Part shown: in pieces, positions 61,987-64,000 of the stretch
Position numbering within the stretch: the stretch's first letter is position 1
Layout of the letters: every line of letters begins with the position of its first letter
NCBI GenBank assembly: GCA_902791025.1
Contig: CADATZ010000009.1
Coordinates: 1-64,000, forward strand
DNA: 64,000 nt
Origin: an uncultured Chloroflexota bacterium
Lineage (GTDB): Bacteria > Chloroflexota > Anaerolineae > Anaerolineales > Anaerolineaceae
Reading direction: 5' to 3'
The notes under the pieces: generated by a model
Seen by the model: only the letters and a program-made list of their open reading frames with translations
The model's database searches: none
Told to the model about the DNA's origin: nothing
Translations under genes and position numbers: made by a program

Positions 61987-64000
61987 ATGATCGTGATGGT
62001 GCTGCTGGTTCTGCCGGGGATGGCGGGACGGGTGATGGCGGAGGACTGGATCGATCCGACCAGACTGCCAACAAGTGGCGGAGTTTACCGCCTGACCACG
62101 GATGTGACCATCAGAGATTGGTCCGTCAACGGCTATTCTGCAAGCCTTGACCTCAACGGGCACACGGTAACCATTACCGGCGGAACCGGCATTGCCGTTC
62201 AGATGGATGGCATGCTGCAGATCACAGATGCAAAGGGCGGAGGGATCATCCGTTTTACTGGTTCCGGAGCGCTCAAAGTCACAAAAGGTATACTGAACCT
62301 TGACAGCGGGACCATTGAAGGAAATATCCATTTAACGCCGATCGGCTTTCAATCCAGCTCGGTTTATGCGCGGCTGTCAGGCGGCGCAATTCGTGGCTCT
62401 GTGTATTTTGAACAGGGGCAGAGTTATTCTGGGAATGATTGGAATGCGAGAGTGGAAATGCTTGGCGGGACCATCACCTGCTCAAACGGTTCCTGTGTCC
62501 AAATGAATGACAAAAATGCTGTCTTTAATATGAAAGGCGGCTCCATCAAGGCAGACAGAGTTGTCCGGACAGTGAATATTCTCTCCGGGACTTTCCGCCA
62601 GTCCGGCGGGGAAATTTCCCTTGCAAAAAATATTACAAATGGAACAGAAGGCGTCGTGTTGGGTAACGAAAGCACAGCCGCCGAGGACGGCAGCTTTCTC
62701 ATGACCGGCGGCTCTATCCGCGGATTTACCGGCGTTTCCGGTATAGACAGCGGATACGCGGTGTATCTGTATAACGGAGGCAGCGTCACCATGACCGGCG
62801 GCGAGATCTCCGGCAATGGTGTCGGCGTCAGACTGGACCAAAACGGCGCTTTTACCATGACCGGCGGGACAGTCAGCGGAAACGGCGTCGGTGTTTTTGT
62901 CTCGTACAATGCCAAAGGACTGAACATTTCCGGCAGTCCGAAAATCACGGGAAACAGCGGCATGAATGTCAGGTTTCTCCCGAACGATCAGAAGATCAAC
63001 ATCAGCGGCAGCGGTCTGAACAGCGACGCCCGCATCGGCTTCTGGTCGGAACGAAGCAGCGGTACTCCCGTCAACGGCGTATTTACCTCGGGATTGAACG
63101 GAAATTACACCCCGGGCGTCTTCACCAGCGACGTGAACGGATACAGCGTCGGGATGAACGCGGATGGCGAGATGATCTTCGGAAAGAGCATCTATGTACG
63201 CTTTAATGTTGGCGGCAAGATACAATCCCAGAACCTGCCCACCGGCAGCCTGATCAAGGATCTGCCGCAGATCACCGTACCAGCGGACAAGGTCCTGGAC
63301 GGCTGGTATCTGAGGAATAATTATACAGGTGATAAATTTAACTTTGACAGGGATACTGTCTATTCTTCGAATGATAATCTGAACCTCTACGCCCGGATCG
63401 TGGATGCGGCGGCGGCCATCGGGGAGACGAAATATGCCACCCTGCCCCAAGCTCTGGAAGCGGCACAGCCATCCGAAACCGTCACGCTGCTGCGGGATGT
63501 GACGCTCGACGCGCCGATTGAGATCAAATACCCGATCACAACACCCATCACCCTGGACCTCAACGGCAAAACCCTGACCCGCGGACTCACAAGCCCTACC
63601 GAAAACGGTCATGTGATCCACGTCACCGCTGCCCACACGCTCACCATCAAGGACAGCAGCGCGGCGCAAACCGGGCGCATCACCGGCGGCAATACCACCG
63701 GGAACGGCGGCGGCATCCTGATCGGAGAGCGCGGGTCGCTCGTCCTCGAAGGCGGCGAGATCAGCGGCAACACGGCAGCCGGGAAGGGCAGCGGTGTGTA
63801 TAGCGGTGTGTATATAGCCAACAATGCCTGGCCACTTGTCGTCCGCGGCGGGAAGGTCATCAACAACACAAGCACCAACCTTTACCTCGAAAGCGGAAAA
63901 ACGATTTCGATCCATCAGGCTCTTCCCGACAGCACGAATATCGGCGTCACCCTTGCGGAGGGTGCGGGCGTCTTTGCCGAAAGCACCGGCGGCTACAACG
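61879..64000 (+). CDS. large secreted beta-helix surface protein, continues past the window
   Basis: An open frame of over 700 codons without stop to the window edge. It can start at any of three in-frame tandem copies (61879, 61915, 61951) or at the ATG at 61987. A signal peptide follows (WMIVMVLLVLPGMAGRVMA). The mature protein begins DWIDPTRLPTSGGVYRLTTD and then has many short beta-helix rungs of the type MTGGSIRG, MTGGEISGNGVGV, MTGGTVSGNGVGV. A Listeria-Bacteroides-type repeat (YVRFNVGGKIQSQNLPTG ... GWYLRNNY ... NLNLYARI) separates this from a second helix block (TLDLNGKTLTRGL; LVLEGGEISGNTAAGKGSGV). Such proteins are cell-surface adhesins or binding proteins. The good ribosome binding site (AGGGGAGAG, about 61828-61836) is placed for the out-of-frame copy at 61842. 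Confidence 0.85.
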   Translation, partial: MMKTKSDAWKVWMMKMKSDAWKVWMMKMKSNAWKVWMIVMVLLVLPGMAGRVMAEDWIDPTRLPTSGGVYRLTTDVTIRDWSVNGYSASLDLNGHTVTITGGTGIAVQMDGMLQITDAKGGGIIRFTGSGALKVTKGILNLDSGTIEGNIHLTPIGFQSSSVYARLSGGAIRGSVYFEQGQSYSGNDWNARVEMLGGTITCSNGSCVQMNDKNAVFNMKGGSIKADRVVRTVNILSGTFRQSGGEISLAKNITNGTEGVVLGNESTAAEDGSFLMTGGSIRGFTGVSGIDSGYAVYLYNGGSVTMTGGEISGNGVGVRLDQNGAFTMTGGTVSGNGVGVFVSYNAKGLNISGSPKITGNSGMNVRFLPNDQKINISGSGLNSDARIGFWSERSSGTPVNGVFTSGLNGNYTPGVFTSDVNGYSVGMNADGEMIFGKSIYVRFNVGGKIQSQNLPTGSLIKDLPQITVPADKVLDGWYLRNNYTGDKFNFDRDTVYSSNDNLNLYARIVDAAAAIGETKYATLPQALEAAQPSETVTLLRDVTLDAPIEIKYPITTPITLDLNGKTLTRGLTSPTENGHVIHVTAAHTLTIKDSSAAQTGRITGGNTTGNGGGILIGERGSLVLEGGEISGNTAAGKGSGVYSGVYIANNAWPLVVRGGKVINNTSTNLYLESGKTISIHQALPDSTNIGVTLAEGAGVFAESTGGYN

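Noticed and set aside
62482..63915. Long minus-strand open frame of 477 codons
   Set aside because: It is the antisense shadow of the beta-helix surface protein, whose plus frame has a signal peptide and recognisable repeats and runs off the window.

Overview
The window reads as chromosomal DNA of a bacterium that is probably a member of the Chloroflexota (Anaerolineae), perhaps a host-associated anaerobe. The assignment is inferred from gene style: a kinase/FGE protein with a very long Thr-Pro linker, a solute-binding protein fused to an NBR1-like Ig domain, and several lipoproteins or membrane proteins with TPTP linkers. No rRNA is present; two tRNA genes (Gly-GCC, Cys-GCA) are. There is no CRISPR array and no complete prophage.

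Layout. 1-11.4 kb: a degenerate eCIS-core-like protein, a small unknown protein, the SBP/NBR1 fusion, a divergent DMT exporter and LysR pair, an L-cysteine desulfidase, a tandem-repeat block and a secreted protein. 11.4-22.7 kb: tRNA-Gly and tRNA-Cys, D-serine dehydratase, then a compact minus-strand operon (membrane glycosyltransferase-like protein, two M16 peptidases, AcpS, lipoprotein, M20 amidohydrolase), followed by a PHP phosphoesterase and two envelope proteins. 22.9-26.7 kb: a phage remnant (terminase-like protein carrying an in-frame repeat insertion, a frameshifted partner, a DUF5662 protein). 27-33 kb: a lone 5'-nucleotidase C-terminal domain and a MoxR/DUF58 cluster. 33-45 kb: an HD+RyR protein, acylphosphatase, HAD phosphatase, SUV3-like helicase, TauE/SafE exporter and three cyclic-di-GMP enzymes. 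45-48 kb: a kinase/FGE membrane protein with atypical active-site residues. 48.6-58.8 kb: a complete Lsr-type autoinducer-2 uptake and processing cluster (cupin, lsrK, lsrR, then lsrA, lsrC, lsrD, a four-helix-bundle gene, lsrB, lsrF). 59-64 kb: a TetR regulator, a REP-associated tyrosine transposase inside a nest of its likely target palindromes, and the start of a large beta-helix surface protein that runs off the window.

The most unusual content is non-coding. (1) A 61-bp palindrome (arms GCACATGGGGAC / GTCCCCATGTGC) occurs about 18 times and is densest, as inverted pairs, around the transposase. (2) A second class of intergenic element is built from degenerate 7-bp repeats of the form TAGGNNN on one side and the complementary NNNCCTA on the other. 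At twelve gene ends the stop codon lies inside or at the edge of such an array, always with the TAG-type strand as the coding strand, and nearly every gap of the lsr cluster carries one. (3) Repeats have entered coding sequence in frame, in the terminase and near the ends of two genes of the MoxR cluster. (4) The surface protein at the right edge begins with four 36/37-bp tandem copies of its own start region, the first out of frame, which looks like a switchable start.
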